Assembly: GCA_020086605.1 (NCBI GenBank)
Contig: JACBWW010000051.1
Span: forward strand, 4,368,706-4,432,705
Length of the DNA stretch: 64,000 nucleotides
Direction of reading: 5' to 3'
Source: Lanius collurio
Taxonomy: Eukaryota; Chordata; Aves; Passeriformes; Laniidae
The notes under the pieces are model-generated. The model was not told the origin of the DNA. It did no database searches and saw nothing but the letters and a program-made list of their open reading frames with translations. Shown piece after piece: positions 31,801 through 42,249 of the stretch; position 1 is the stretch's first letter, and the number at the start of each line of letters is the position of its first letter. The translations under genes were made by a program, and so were the position numbers.

Positions 31801-32689
31801 CTCAGCGCGGTGCCGCGGGAGCCCCGCGGAGGATGCTCACCCCGGGCCCGCGGGGCACGGAGGATTTGCGCTTTGGCTTAGACAAAATGAGGCTGTGCCC
31901 TCCTTCCCCCTGGCTGTGCACACCAGCCCATCTCCACTGGCCTCTTCTGCAGCACCTTGAGCCACAGCCAGCCCCCACAGGCTGCCACGGGGGCTGCTCG
32001 TGGGGAGTAGCTTCAGCTCCCCATCCCAAGGCTTTGTTGCCCTTGGTTCACCTCCCCAGGCTGTGAGAGCCGATCTGGTGTCACCCACCAGGGCAAGAGG
32101 TGCTGGGAGGGCTCAGGCAGCGCCCAGGCTGCACAAGGAGCCGTGGCAGTGCTGGGAACGAAGAGCATGGTTTTGTTTGACAGGGAGTGACACACACATG
32201 GGGTGACCCTTGGATAGAAGGGGTGTGTGGAGATCTGGGCCCACTGGCAGTGTCCAGCCATGTGCACACAGACCCACACCAGCTCTGACCTCTTCCCTCC
32301 CTCCCAGCACTCAGCAGGACCCTGTAACCCCAGCTCAGACAGGTTCTTGCTGCACTGCCTAATGCTTCTTGTCTTCTGGCAACCAGGAATGTCCCAAACA
32401 TTGCTACCCTGAGATGGACAGAGCTGCTGGACAGTGTCAGGAGGTGATCCTGCCTGGTGCAGTGGGGTTGAGTGGGTTGTTGGGGTCCTGTGCTTGGTGT
32501 GAGGCTCAGGGAAATCCCTGGTGTGGGTCAGCGTTCAGACAGGAGCAGCGCAGTGACTGCCCAGGGTCTTGGGGCAGTGCCAGTCCTAGCCTGGGGTGAT
32601 GGTGAGAAGAGTGGGGCTGTGGGGGATGTGTGGGGAGCACAGGGTGGGCAACCCGTGTGCCTGGCGAGTACATGCAAGTGTGTGTTCAC
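31801..32689. other. Unique spacer
   Basis: CpG-containing at the left end (to about 31870), then ordinary GC-rich DNA leading into the GT-rich minisatellite. No gene recognised. Confidence 0.5.
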
Positions 32690-32790
32690 ATGTACAGAGG
32701 TGCACTGGATGTGCGTGCATGTGTGTGTGAGGGACAAAGGCTGTGTGTGTGTGCAAATTGTGTGTAGGTACCTTGTACCCTGGGATACAC

Positions 32791-32823
<33 letters not shown>

Positions 32824-33195
32824 TCACAGGCTGTGTCACAGTGTATGTGTGTGTGTGTTCACAGGCTGTGCCACTCTGTGTGTGTGTAAGTGTGTGTCGG
32901 TGTATGTGTGTTCACAGGCTGTGTCAGTGAGTGTATCTGTGTGTTCACAGGTTGTGTGTGTGTTCTCAGGCTGTGTCACAGTGAATGTGTGTGTGTGTGT
33001 GTGTTCTCAGGCTGTGTCACAGTGAGTGTGTGTGTGTGTGTCTGTGTGTGTGTTCTCAGGCTGTGTCACAGTGAGTGTGTGTGTGTGTGTGTGTTCTCAG
33101 GCTGTCACTGTGTGCATGTATGTGTGTGTGTCTGTGTGTTCTCAGGCTGTGTCACAGTGAGTGTGTGTGTGTGTGTGTGTGTGTGTTCTCAGGCT

Positions 33196-33283
33196 NNNNN
33201 NNNNNNNNNNNNNNNNNNNNNNNNNNNNNNNNNNNNNNNNNNNNNNNNNNNNNNNNNNNNNNNNNNNNNNNNNNNNNNNNNNN
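33196..33283. other. Assembly gap (88 N)
   Basis: A run of 88 unresolved bases inside the GT minisatellite. The sequence left of the gap reads GT-strand; the first 20 bases to its right read CA-strand and then flip back, so the join is suspect. Confidence 0.98.
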
Positions 33284-33308
33284 ACACACACACACTCACT
33301 GTGACACA

Positions 33309-33355
<47 letters not shown>

Positions 33356-33637
33356 CTCAGGCTGTGTCACAGTGAGTGTGTGTGTGTGTGTGTGTGTGTC
33401 TGTGTCTGTGTCTGTGTCTGTGTGTGTCTGTGTGTTCTCAGGCTGTGTCACAGTGAGTGTGTGTGTGTTCTCAGGCTGTGTCACAGTGAGTGTGTGTGTG
33501 TGTGTGTGTGTCTGTGTGTGTGTGTGTGTGTTCTCAGGCTGTGTCACAGTGAGTGTGTGTGTGTGTGTGTGTGTCTGTGTGTTCTCAGGCTGTGTCACAG
33601 TGAGTGTGTGTGTGTTCTCAGGCTGTGTCACAGTGAT

Positions 33638-33712
33638 GTGCCAGTGGCAGGGACAGCACACAGACCTGTTCAGGCTGCAGGCAGGTGTGACAGGATGTGT
33701 GTGTGTGTCTGT
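33638..33712. repeat. Copy 1 of a 75-bp non-GT block in the minisatellite
   Basis: GTGCCAGTGGCAGGGACAGC, CACACAGACCTGTTCAGGCT and GCAGGCAGGTGTGACAGGAT form a unique-sequence block that recurs almost exactly at 33989. It marks a tandem duplication with a period of about 351 bp. Confidence 0.93.
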
Positions 33713-33988
33713 GTGTATGTGTGTGTCTGTGTGTTCTCAGGCTGTCACAGTGAGTGTGTGTGTGTGTGTGTCTGTGTGTGTGTTCTCAGGCTGTGTCACA
33801 GTGAGTGTGTGTCTGTGTGTCTGTGTGTTCTCAGGCTGTGTCACAGTGAGTGTGTGTGTCTGTGTGTTCACAGGCTGTGTCACAGTGAGTGTATCTGTGT
33901 GTTCTCAGGCTGTGTCACAGTGAGTGTGTGTGTGTGTGTGTGTGTCTGTGTGTGTGTCTGTGTGTTCTCAGGCTGTGTCACAGTGAGT

Positions 33989-34062
33989 GTGCCAATGGCG
34001 GGGACAGCACACAGACCTGTTCAGGCTGCAGGCAGGTGTGACAGGATGTGTGTGTGTGTCTG
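33989..34062. repeat. Copy 2 of the 75-bp block
   Basis: Same block as at 33638 with only two visible substitutions (GTGCCAATGGCGGGGACAGC). The high identity indicates a recent duplication of the 3' half of the array. The second copy borders the right-hand unique flank. Confidence 0.93.
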
Positions 34063-34064
34063 TG

Positions 34065-34489
34065 CTGAGGCTCTGAGCACAAGCAGACAGACGCCAGCTC
34101 CGACCCCTGCTCCATGGACTTGCTGGCACCAGGGACACGTGTGAGGCACCGGAGGTCACATCCCTGGAGCTGCTTCCCTTTTCCCGGCCGGTGACAGCAC
34201 AGGACAGCGCTGGCTCTGCTGCCCCGGGGCTTCCCCCGCGCAGCCTCTCCCCGCACCTCGTTCTGACCCACGCTGCTGCGTGACCTTGTCACTGCTGCCG
34301 AGCAGAACCTTCCCGAGCTTTGCCTGGGCTGTTTTTCAGTAGCTTTCAGCTCCCCTGCCTGCTCCAAAGCCGGCAATTGCTGCCATAGGTATGACAGTGA
34401 CACCTGCAGCCAGGGGCTCCCACCCCTCCGCGGTGCTTGGAGCCGCCTGAATCCCCGTCCCTCACACTCAGCTTTTACCCTGCTGCGGA
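34065..34489. other. Unique spacer right of the minisatellite
   Basis: GC-rich with CpGs at about 34195-34260. No gene or repeat recognised. Confidence 0.5.
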
Positions 34490-34680
34490 CAGATTTTCAG
34501 AAAGCAAAGTCCAGGGAAGGCATCACCACAGCAGAGCTGTTCTGAACACTGTTAAACCAGCACTAACTGCCACCATGGTTAATCTGTACCAAGGTCTAAT
34601 TCGCAAATCGGCAGGTTAGCTTCAGTTCCAGATGGAAATTAGATCATCAATTAATTAAATCATCACTTTGATACAGAAAG
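34490..34680. promoter_or_regulatory. Candidate conserved non-coding element
   Basis: ACTGTTAAACCAGCACTAAC, CATGGTTAATCTGTACC, GGTCTAATTCGCAAATCGGC and ATCATCAATTAATTAAATC occur in under 200 bp. The last is a dense homeodomain-type cluster. No repeat or ORF explains the AT-rich island. Confidence 0.42.
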
Positions 34681-36899
34681 AAAACTGGAGAGGACCCAGT
34701 CCTTGTAAATCCTGCAGAAGCCTTTGAGAAGGTGGCTCTGTATTTTTTTTGGAAGAAGTTGACTGAAGAAGTTCAGATCCATAGTGTGAGAGTGAGAACA
34801 ACTCATCACCCCCTGCCTAAGCCAAAGCCCAGAGTTGAGCCGGGCTCTGTCCATTGTGTCCGCAGCAGACGTTACAGCTCAGCATTAACCTCTGCTTCAA
34901 TAATGGGGGTTTGAGGCTTCCCATATACCAGAATTGACTGATGACTATTTCTTAGGACTTTGAAACCCAAAACCCACTTTAATTTTATGAGTAATTTTAC
35001 GGGACAATCTTTAGGGCTGTGAAAGCTGGAAACTTCTCCTTCAGGTGCCTTGACCTTTTGGCTGCTCATCTACTCATGCAGGAGTCCCTCTCCACTTTCA
35101 TCTGATCACCCTTGAATTCAGAGCTATAAAAAGGATGGGTTGTCTCCCAGCTAATAAAAACAGGAATAACAGGAGAGGCAAAGCCAAAGGTGTTGTGAGC
35201 CCTCCCCTCCTGCACTCTTTGGAACGTCCTGGAGCAGGGACTGGTGTTGGAATCAGCAACCAGATGGGGAAGTCCTCCAGGAGCTGCTCACTGCTGGCTG
35301 CCCAGGGTGCAGGGACTCACACAGCTTGCTCACTCCCATGTGGGATGGGATGCAGAGCTTGCAGGACGGGCGGTGCAGGGCTCCTGAGTCAGGGGGCAGC
35401 TTAACAGGGTCTTCATTGCTATGGGCTACATGTGGGCCAAAGGAAAACCGGGCTCCTGGCCTGAGTAACACCTGAATTCCCAAGCTCCAGCTCTGCTGGG
35501 GTCTTGGGGTCTCCCCCCCATGCAGTTAAGTGTGTTTCTCCATGTGTTTCTCCATGTGCCTACGTGGGAGAAAACGCAGATATGCTGCGAATGGATGCTA
35601 ATGGCTCCAGCCACAAGGGAGGTTTAATCTGTTCTTCTTCTTTCTAGAATCGATGTGCACACATCAGGGCGACTAAATGCAGTGCCAGGTGCAGCATTAG
35701 AGAACGGGGGCTTGTCCCCCTTTGACAGTCATCAGGACCTGACACAGGCACAGGGTGTTGCTTGCTCCCAGATAATCAGCTCCAGCATCATTCCCCATCT
35801 CTGGCATCTATGAGCAGACCCAGACTGCATTCCTCAGTCTTTGCTCATCCCTTTCCGTTGACTCTGGCATTACAACCACCGACAAGTCACATCCACTGGC
35901 AACTTCTCCTCCACCTGCCCAAGCAGGAACCTAAAAATGCAAATGCTTCCTTCACCCCAAATCTGCTCTCCACAGAGGGGCCCGGCAACGCCTCTGACAA
36001 CAACCAGCAACGTGTCATTTGTTTTTATTACTCTAGGAGGGCAAGCTGCTGTGCGTGACCAAGGAAACCGAGAGCGGGCTGCCCTTGTGAACTTGCTGAG
36101 TGCCTGATGGAGATCAGGAGGAGAAGAGAGCTGGGGGAGTAGGAAAAACATTACTTCTCTCCTGCTTATTGGCTGAGGCAAGATTGATTGACTGTACTGG
36201 CGATAGCATAGCACGCGTCAAGGTAGGCACAGAATTGTGGTGAGCACTAGAAAACCACCAGCCGTGGGGATGAACTTAATGTGAGGGAAGACATATGGGG
36301 TGGATGCAGGTTTTGTGTTGAGCTGGGGAGCGGTGTGGCTCCCTGTGGCAGGAAAGGCAGAGGAGATGAGTCTGACACAGAGCACAGAGGCGTGTGATGG
36401 CTCTGGCTGGTCACTTGATAGAGCAGGGCTGGCCTCATTCTGCCTCCCTTTTGATGTCTCCAGCATTTATAGCCAGTGCTAGAGAGAAAAAGACACTTCT
36501 AGGATGCAATTCACCTCCTTAAATCATCCAAGAGGTGTGCCCAGAGGTTACTTCACAGGTGCAGGCCTCCTCCCTTGCCAGCTGAAGCCTTGCCCAGCCG
36601 ATGAGACGCTCCCAGGCAAAGGGCAGGCCTAGAAAAGGACCTGAAGAACAGGGGGGTGGCTGGAGGCACATTGGGGACGGTGATGGGAAATGGGAAAACA
36701 CCACGGTACTGGCTTGAAGCCTGAGGAAGTGGCTGGGGGTGGCATGTGTCATATGGTGCCACGCACAGGCCAGCTGGAGGGATGGCAGAGGAAGGATCAA
36801 GGTAAGGGGTAAGGGTTGTGAAGAGAAGAGGAGCTGGAGGTGTTTTATGGCAACATAAAGTCAGTCTTGTACCAACAGTTCGGTTTTGCATCATGGTGG
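34681..36899. other. Unique sequence, mostly featureless
   Basis: Moderately AT-rich to about 35160, then GC-rich. A 12-bp direct duplication TGTGTTTCTCCA lies at about 35528-35551. A TATAAAAAG at 35125 has no accompanying initiator or exon. No gene or transposon recognised. Confidence 0.5.
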
Positions 36900-37090
36900 T
36901 GGCTCCAGCACTATTTCCTACTGACAGGTACTCAAACCAGAGTCATTTACATAAAGGACGTGGAAATTACTTTTTGGATAATTTTTTTGGTCTAGAAAGC
37001 CTCAAAAATTACAATTCACCTAAATTTGATGCTTTCAGACTTCCTTTCCCCAAAACTGAGGGGAAAAACATTCAGTTTGAGGGGGAAGGT
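36900..37090. promoter_or_regulatory. AT-rich island, candidate element
   Basis: GAGTCATTTACATAAAGGAC, ACTTTTTGGATAATTTTTTT and CAAAAATTACAATTCACCTAA precede a CpG-containing stretch. The composition shift is sharp on both sides. Function inferred only. Confidence 0.33.
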
Positions 37091-37244
37091 TAATGAAGCA
37101 GCATTTCCCTGCTGCTGACCTCCACCGTCTGAATTTCACCCCATCCAAGACTGAGTGCACAGCAAGGCAGTGGCTCAGGAAGAAGCTGGGGTGTTTAGGA
37201 GGCCAAGGGCGTCTGGGTGGTGGGAGGCTGGTCTGGGAGCTCCC

Positions 37245-37745
37245 TGCTGGGGCGAGGAGTGGCGTGAGCGGGGCCGGGGACCCGCGCGGCACAGCCGGTC
37301 CCTCCGCCCGCCTGCGCGCTGCTGGCCCCGCAGCTTCCTCTGGCAACGCCTTGCGCAGGCTATTTTTATGCTGTGTGAAAAAGCGAGTCCTTCTGCGAGC
37401 TGAGGGAATGCGGCGTGGAGAGGGAAAGTGAATTAGTGAAGGTCACAGGCGGAATGTCGCTGTGCGCACGGCTGGGGCAGAGCGCGGGGAGTGAAGGGGA
37501 TGGCGGGAGGCCTGGGAGATGGGCTGGGCTGGGTGGAAAATGGTTGTGGAGCAGCTCCATGTTCCACCTCTGCCTTCCCGGGGAACATCCCGGCGCCGTG
37601 GCCCTGCCAGCACGGGGGAGCGAGCTGGCTGCGCGCAGCTACTCCTGCGCTGCTCGCGGGTGTTGGTGGAGCATCAGCCGCTCCACGGGCTGGAACCGGG
37701 GTTTACGTGCGGCATAAAAAGTAATGATCGCGCTCTCCTGCTAAA
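37245..37745. promoter_or_regulatory. CpG-rich block
   Basis: CGs cluster at 37250-37340, 37380-37500 and 37580-37735. The right edge has GCGGCATAAAAAGTAATGATCG. No exon can be defined: frames in all three plus phases are open together. Candidate CpG-rich regulatory DNA. Confidence 0.35.
37400..37455 (+). mobile_element. Possible ancient SINE-like scrap
   Basis: CTGAGGGAATGCGGCGTGGA, GAGGGAAAGTGAATTAGTGA and AGGTCACAGGCGG follow the order of the MIR-type tgaggaaactgaggcacagag / gttaagtgacttgcc / aaggtcacacag series with many mismatches. Low-confidence match to the same class as the copies at 53166 and 59622. Confidence 0.28.
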
Positions 37746-38399
37746 TCACACACAGCCAGGCTGGAAGTGGAAGCCCCTCCTGTCCGTGGTGGCAAAAGGT
37801 TCCTACAAGGGAGAGCCCAAATAGCTCCCAAAGGCGAGAAGCAGCCTTTTTTTCCCTGCTGGAACCATCAGGGGAGCAGTGTCCAGCACCACGGCCCCTG
37901 GACACGGCCAAAAACCGCAGCCACTTCTGTGGCATCCCTCTCCCCACGCTTTTCCCACTTCCTCTAAAGCAACGGGAGAACAGCAGGGAAAGGTGAACGC
38001 AGAAGATGCCCTGCCTGCGCATCTCTGCTGGCAAACGGGAATTTGGGATCTGGACCACACTTGGGCTTTCCTCGCTTGGTTCAGCCAAGTGAAAAGTTGG
38101 CCATGGTGCTCCTCCCCTTCGTGCGGGGCTTGGATGGGGATGGGAGCCCAGCAAGGGAAGTGCATCCCTGTGCTCCCGCTGCCACACCGCGAGCGGCTCC
38201 GTCCCGCAGCGCATCGCGTCAGGGTACCGCGGGGAGCCGGCGTGCTCCCGGCAGCCTCCTGCTTCTGGGGGACGCTGGAGGCACAGTTCCCATCACTTTC
38301 CCATCTCGGAGCAGATTTATGAGCCTCCCAAAAGCTCTCCTGCAGCCCTCCAGGAAGGCTGGGGCTGGGGGCTGGAGAGGGGGGGCTGTTTGCGGGGAA
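37746..38399. other. GC-rich spacer
   Basis: A 212-codon minus frame (37803-38441) overlaps two plus frames and has no domain. No repeat recognised. Confidence 0.5.
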
Positions 38400-39140
38400 T
38401 TGTGAATCTACTTTCTTACACGGCTGCGTACCACTGTGCAACGGTAATCCCCTGAGCAGGGTGAAACGGAGGCCTAGCTACCATGACCTCCTCTGTAGGT
38501 TTCCATGGATACCATGTACTATAAATAAAAAAAGGAATTTCAAACCAGTTTTCAATCCTGCTTAGTGGGAATAGGAAACCTCTTTTGAATTTAGTTTCCT
38601 ATCTCACCTTTCGGGGGTTATTTTGCAGCCTGTTTGAAACAAATAATTACCCCTTCAGCCAGGAAATTACCACCAATCTTACCTATTTACTTCCAAACAC
38701 TCGGCTAATTAGCACATTGGGGAGAGCTGCCTATTTGCACGCTGGAGATGGGAGGCTTAGTGTCTTTATTTTGGTGGTGCTGGGAGAAAGGACGCGGGGC
38801 CAAGGGTCAGAGAGGGGCGTCAGAGCCCTCCGAAGAAAAAAATAATAAAGAGAGCAGGAAAGCTGTAAAACTCGAAACGCCGAGATGCCGTGTGAATTAG
38901 CGTGCGAGAAGCCCCGGCAAAAAAAGGGAATATTACATCTGCATCCTTTTGCAATGAATCAGAGTCATGCTGCAGATTTTGTCTGGCATACTGGGTCTCT
39001 GGAGGATAGAAAATAATTTGGTCGCAGCAGTGGGAGGTGTGTGTGCGTGGAGAAGGGAGTTGCTTTCCAACAGCCTGCTGTGGTGAGAACATGCCTGACA
39101 CTTCATTCCTTTCCAGTTAATGCAGCGAGGCCGGGAGGAA
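38400..39140. promoter_or_regulatory. Extended candidate non-coding regulatory region
   Basis: About 740 bp of AT-leaning sequence with GTTTCCATGGATACC (about 38499, RFX X-box-like), CTATAAATAAAAAAAGG, GAAACAAATAATTACCCC, CTCGGCTAATTAGCACATTG and TTTTGCAATGAATCAGAGTC. No tandem repeat or CR1 is involved and the longest frame is 93 codons. Length, motif density and isolation in GC-rich DNA suggest one or more conserved elements. Confidence 0.45.
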
Positions 39141-39915
39141 ACTTAACCCTCTAATTGCTAAAGTGTACCGGGGACTTGGGAAAGTCCTTGGAAAGCAAAC
39201 GGGGCTCCCGGGGTTGGTCTCCCCTGGCCCAGCACTGCTGGCAGACAGCTGAGGGATTTGCCCAAATGGCGGGTGGTGGGGGCAGGGGAAATGCTAATTC
39301 GAAACAGGCGCTGGCGAGCAGGGCCGGAGGACAGAGAGGTTGTGTTTGTCAGACCTCTGGGCTGGCAATGGGCCGGCCAAGTCCAGCCCGTCACAATGCT
39401 GGGTCTGAGCCAGCTGGACACGTGGTGGCTTGCAGAGGGGTCTCACGGTCTGGAGTTCCCAAATGGTTCTGCTGACCAAGCTCAGCTCTGTCACTCCATG
39501 ATCCCGGATCACTGGCACCAAAAAACCCAAGCACTTTCCATTTTTTTCCATCACCACACCCATGTTATGTCCCCCCCACCTCCCTACACGGCCCCTGCTG
39601 CTGTGGCCACCCAGCACAGCCCTCACGGCGTGGTGCTGGCGGGGGTGACCCCCAACTTCCACCGGACGAGGGAGGTGAAGGATCCGTGAGCACAGGCTGG
39701 GCAGCCCCATCTGCTGCAGCCCCATCCATCTGTGGCTGCCGGGGGTCTGCTCCCCGCTGCCATCCCTCGGTGGTCTCTGGGAGGCTGTTCCCAGCAGGCA
39801 CAGCTCCGTGTGTGAACCAGCTACCAGGAGTGCACCGTCCCTTCGCCTCGCTCACCCCAGCAAGGGTCTGCCACAGAGAGCAGGACTCAGAGAGCATAAG
39901 CTCTCCACAGCTGGG
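39141..39915. other. Unique spacer
   Basis: No gene, transposon or motif cluster recognised. Short frames on both strands only. Confidence 0.5.
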
Positions 39916-39951
39916 AAGGAGGAGGAAGAGGAGGAGGAGGAGGAGGGAGGG
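39916..39951. repeat. (GGA)n trinucleotide microsatellite
   Basis: About eleven GGA/GAA units (with one AGA interruption), purine-only on the plus strand. In one frame it encodes Glu, giving a spurious poly-Glu ORF. Confidence 0.95.
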
Positions 39952-40039
39952 ATGCACAAAGCACCCAGGGCTCAGCCAGAGCCTCGTGTGCAGTAGGGGT
40001 AAGCTCTGCTCAAAGCTTGTCCATAATGTTTAATAGCAC
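39952..40039. other. Short unique spacer
   Basis: Nothing recognised between the microsatellite and the candidate element that follows. Confidence 0.5.
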
Positions 40040-40375
40040 AGGATGATCACGGGCATCTGACTTGGAGCCTGTTCGCTGCTGCCCTCCTAAAGCTCCTTAT
40101 TAGCATTTCCAGGACATTGATGTTGTGCTCGGATATACGGGAAGGCACTCATAAGTTACAGAGCAGCAATATATCAACGTTAGAGAAGGGCCCATTTAAG
40201 CTTAATATCAGAGGCAGGGTTTTTCTGGAGTCAGGTGTCTCGTTCCCATTGAAATTCAACAGGAGTTGGAGTCTGCTCCCAGGGCTTCTCTGAAAGTCCC
40301 AGACTTAATTAGTATTTATCTTAATTAGGGGGATGTTACCTGCACCGGGAACCTCATGCTATCTGCTGTATTCAT
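40040..40375. promoter_or_regulatory. Candidate conserved non-coding element with paired homeodomain sites
   Basis: GCAATATATCAACGTTAGAG, CATTTAAGCTTAATATCAG and two identical TTAATTAG sites (40305-40312 and 40321-40328, 16 bp apart) lie in a 330-bp AT-rich island. Paired TAATTA sites are typical of LHX/paired-class dimeric input. No ORF or repeat. Function inferred. Confidence 0.45.
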
Positions 40376-41615
40376 CCCCACAGTACCCTGGGAAAGGGCT
40401 CCCAGCCCTTTCTGCAGTGGGGGACTGAGACACACGGTGGCTGCTGCTGCCAGCCTGCCACTCAGCAGGGAGCAGGAAACGTCTTCTGGGGGGCTGACAG
40501 GGTCACAGCACTGCCCCCCTGCCTTTCTGGGTCATGTTCTCTCAGGAGACCAGGTTAGAACATGCAGGAGACCAGAGGGAGGTCGCTTGATGGGGTGCAG
40601 CAGGAGGATGCTGAGCCCTCCCCTCTCCTGGGCCCCAGGGGCATTTTTGGGGAGATCTGGGTGGACACAGAGGTGGCCCAGCCCTGGCTGTGCTCTGGAG
40701 CACCGCTGCTCGTTCACCATCTTCAGGCCAGGCTACAAATCGCAGGGCGGAGGATGGGAGGGTGGGGAAAGGAGAAAATCCGTGTGGGTTTTTTTTTTAA
40801 TTTATTTAAAAAAACCCCAAAGTTACCGGCTTGGGAAGAGCTTAGAAACCTGATCTGGTCCGAGCCATAAACAGCCAAGAAGGACAGGCCATGGGGCTCT
40901 CTTGGCAAGCAGAATCTCACCCACACCCTCCTGCAGAGGCGGGGAGAGGCAAACGAGTCCAAACAGCTCTGAGGTCTCCTTGGCATGGACTTTCCAAGGA
41001 CAGAGAAACTGAAATCTGAGCCCCTGCCGCCTGCCCTCAGCCCCTGCTGCTCCGAGGTGCTGGGAAGGATGGGGTTCCCCACCATGGTATCCCTGTCCTC
41101 CCCCACTGCCTGGCATGAGGGATGGGGTTAGGATTCCCAGCTGGGCTGGCAGCTTCAGGGAAGGGGTTTGGAACAGGAACAAACCAGCTGTCCCTTGGCA
41201 GAGCCATCAAACACGGTGACCTTCCCCATGGTGCTCCTGTGGGTGGGACACGAGGCCTCGGGGGCTGGCAGTGCCAAGCAATGGGGACCTCTGGGGTGCA
41301 GTGGGGGTCTCCAGGGATGTCCTGGGGATGCTCAGGGGATGCAGATGCAGCGTGACCCAGGGATTAGGGCAATGGGTGCCGACAGGAGGAAAGAGAGGAT
41401 GAGCATGTCCCTCCTCCCCCTGGGAAAGCTGCCTCTGGGCAGAGCTGTGAGCCTGGACAGGCTGTGCTGGCAGATATCTCCAGAGGATCAGCCTGGCCCA
41501 CAGGGCTTTGGGCCAAGGGCTTTGTGGAGGAGATGGTGAAAGGCAGCAGGAAGTTCATGGCTGGCCTACAGAGCATGCTGGGCATGGCACAGGCAGTGCT
41601 GATGTCTGGACAGAG
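40376..41615. other. Unique sequence, nothing recognised
   Basis: A T-rich/A-rich tract at 40789-40814 is the only low-complexity feature. Overlapping frames have no domains. Confidence 0.5.
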
Positions 41616-41676
41616 GCAGGAGAAAAGGAACCCCAGAGAAGGGCAGGAGAAAAGGAACCCCAGAGAAGGGCAGGAG
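41616..41676. repeat. 27-bp tandem duplication
   Basis: Two exact copies of a unit beginning GCAGGAGAAAAGGAACCCCA (41616-41642 and 41643-41669), followed by a partial third (GCAGGAG). Because 27 is a multiple of three it keeps frames open (EKRNPREGQ on plus), which does not imply coding. Confidence 0.95.
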
Positions 41677-42249
41677 TGGGATGCACCTCTGCACACACCC
41701 ACCAACAGTGGGATGGTGGGAGGCTGGGATCTGCCACATTTGCTGCCAAGTGCCAGGTGGGTCAGCCTGCAGGTGACCTTAGGGACATTTTTGGTGGTCT
41801 GGTGACAGGTGACTCTGTCTGTGGGTCAGGGAAGATGTCTGAGCTGTGCCTGACTGCTGAGCATTTAGCTGCTCATCAGGAGCTCAGGGAAGGGACAGAA
41901 GGGCACATCTGTTGCCCCACTGGACCTGTGGACAGGTCTTTCTCCAGCTCTCCTCCATTAACTGCATGTCCTGAAGAACTGGAATGGTTTTCCAGATTTG
42001 CTTGTGGACTGTAGGGCTGGAGTTTGGGAAAGGGTTGGGGTGGAAAGGTCTTTTGAAGGGAACAGATGTGGGTTTATAATGAAGAGAAAGGGGCAATTAG
42101 TCACTGGGGGTGAATAGTCCAAAATTGCAAAATAGTTCAGAAATTCCTTCATTATCCACTTAGTTCCTGACTTTGAATGTTCGTATCTCCCTTCTCCACT
42201 CTGTTTTTTTCACTCACCCTGGGAGAAGAATGGCAAAAGTTTCATAAGG
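41677..42249. other. Unique spacer
   Basis: Becomes AT-richer after about 42060 (TTTATAATGAAGAG, CAATTAGTCAC). No gene or repeat recognised. Confidence 0.45.

Larger units (their letters stand above)
32690..34064. repeat. Composite (GT)n minisatellite
   Basis: Runs of GT (with scattered TCTGTG variants) are punctuated about twenty times by a fixed block whose core reads TTCTCAGGCTGTGTCACAG. Units vary from roughly 30 to 85 bp because the GT part changes length. The first few copies read TTCACAGG instead of TTCTCAGG, a sub-family order that suggests expansion from the left. Long GT runs can adopt Z-DNA. Frames of up to 282 codons (VCVCV/FSGCVTVSV) are repeat artefacts. Confidence 0.96.

Noticed and set aside
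32690..34064. Regular 19-20-bp blocks with variable spacers, superficially CRISPR-like
   Set aside because: Spacers are simple GT repeats, not unique sequences, and the DNA is vertebrate; it is a composite minisatellite.
33075..34144. 282- and 275-codon frames encoding Val-Cys repeats
   Set aside because: Translation of (GT)n and the TTCTCAGG block; one even reads through the N gap.
35100..35160. TATAAAAAG at 35125 as a promoter
   Set aside because: No initiator-like start, CpG content or downstream exon; a chance match in AT-leaning DNA.
39906..39956. Poly-Glu ORF across the GGA repeat
   Set aside because: Artefact of a purine trinucleotide microsatellite.
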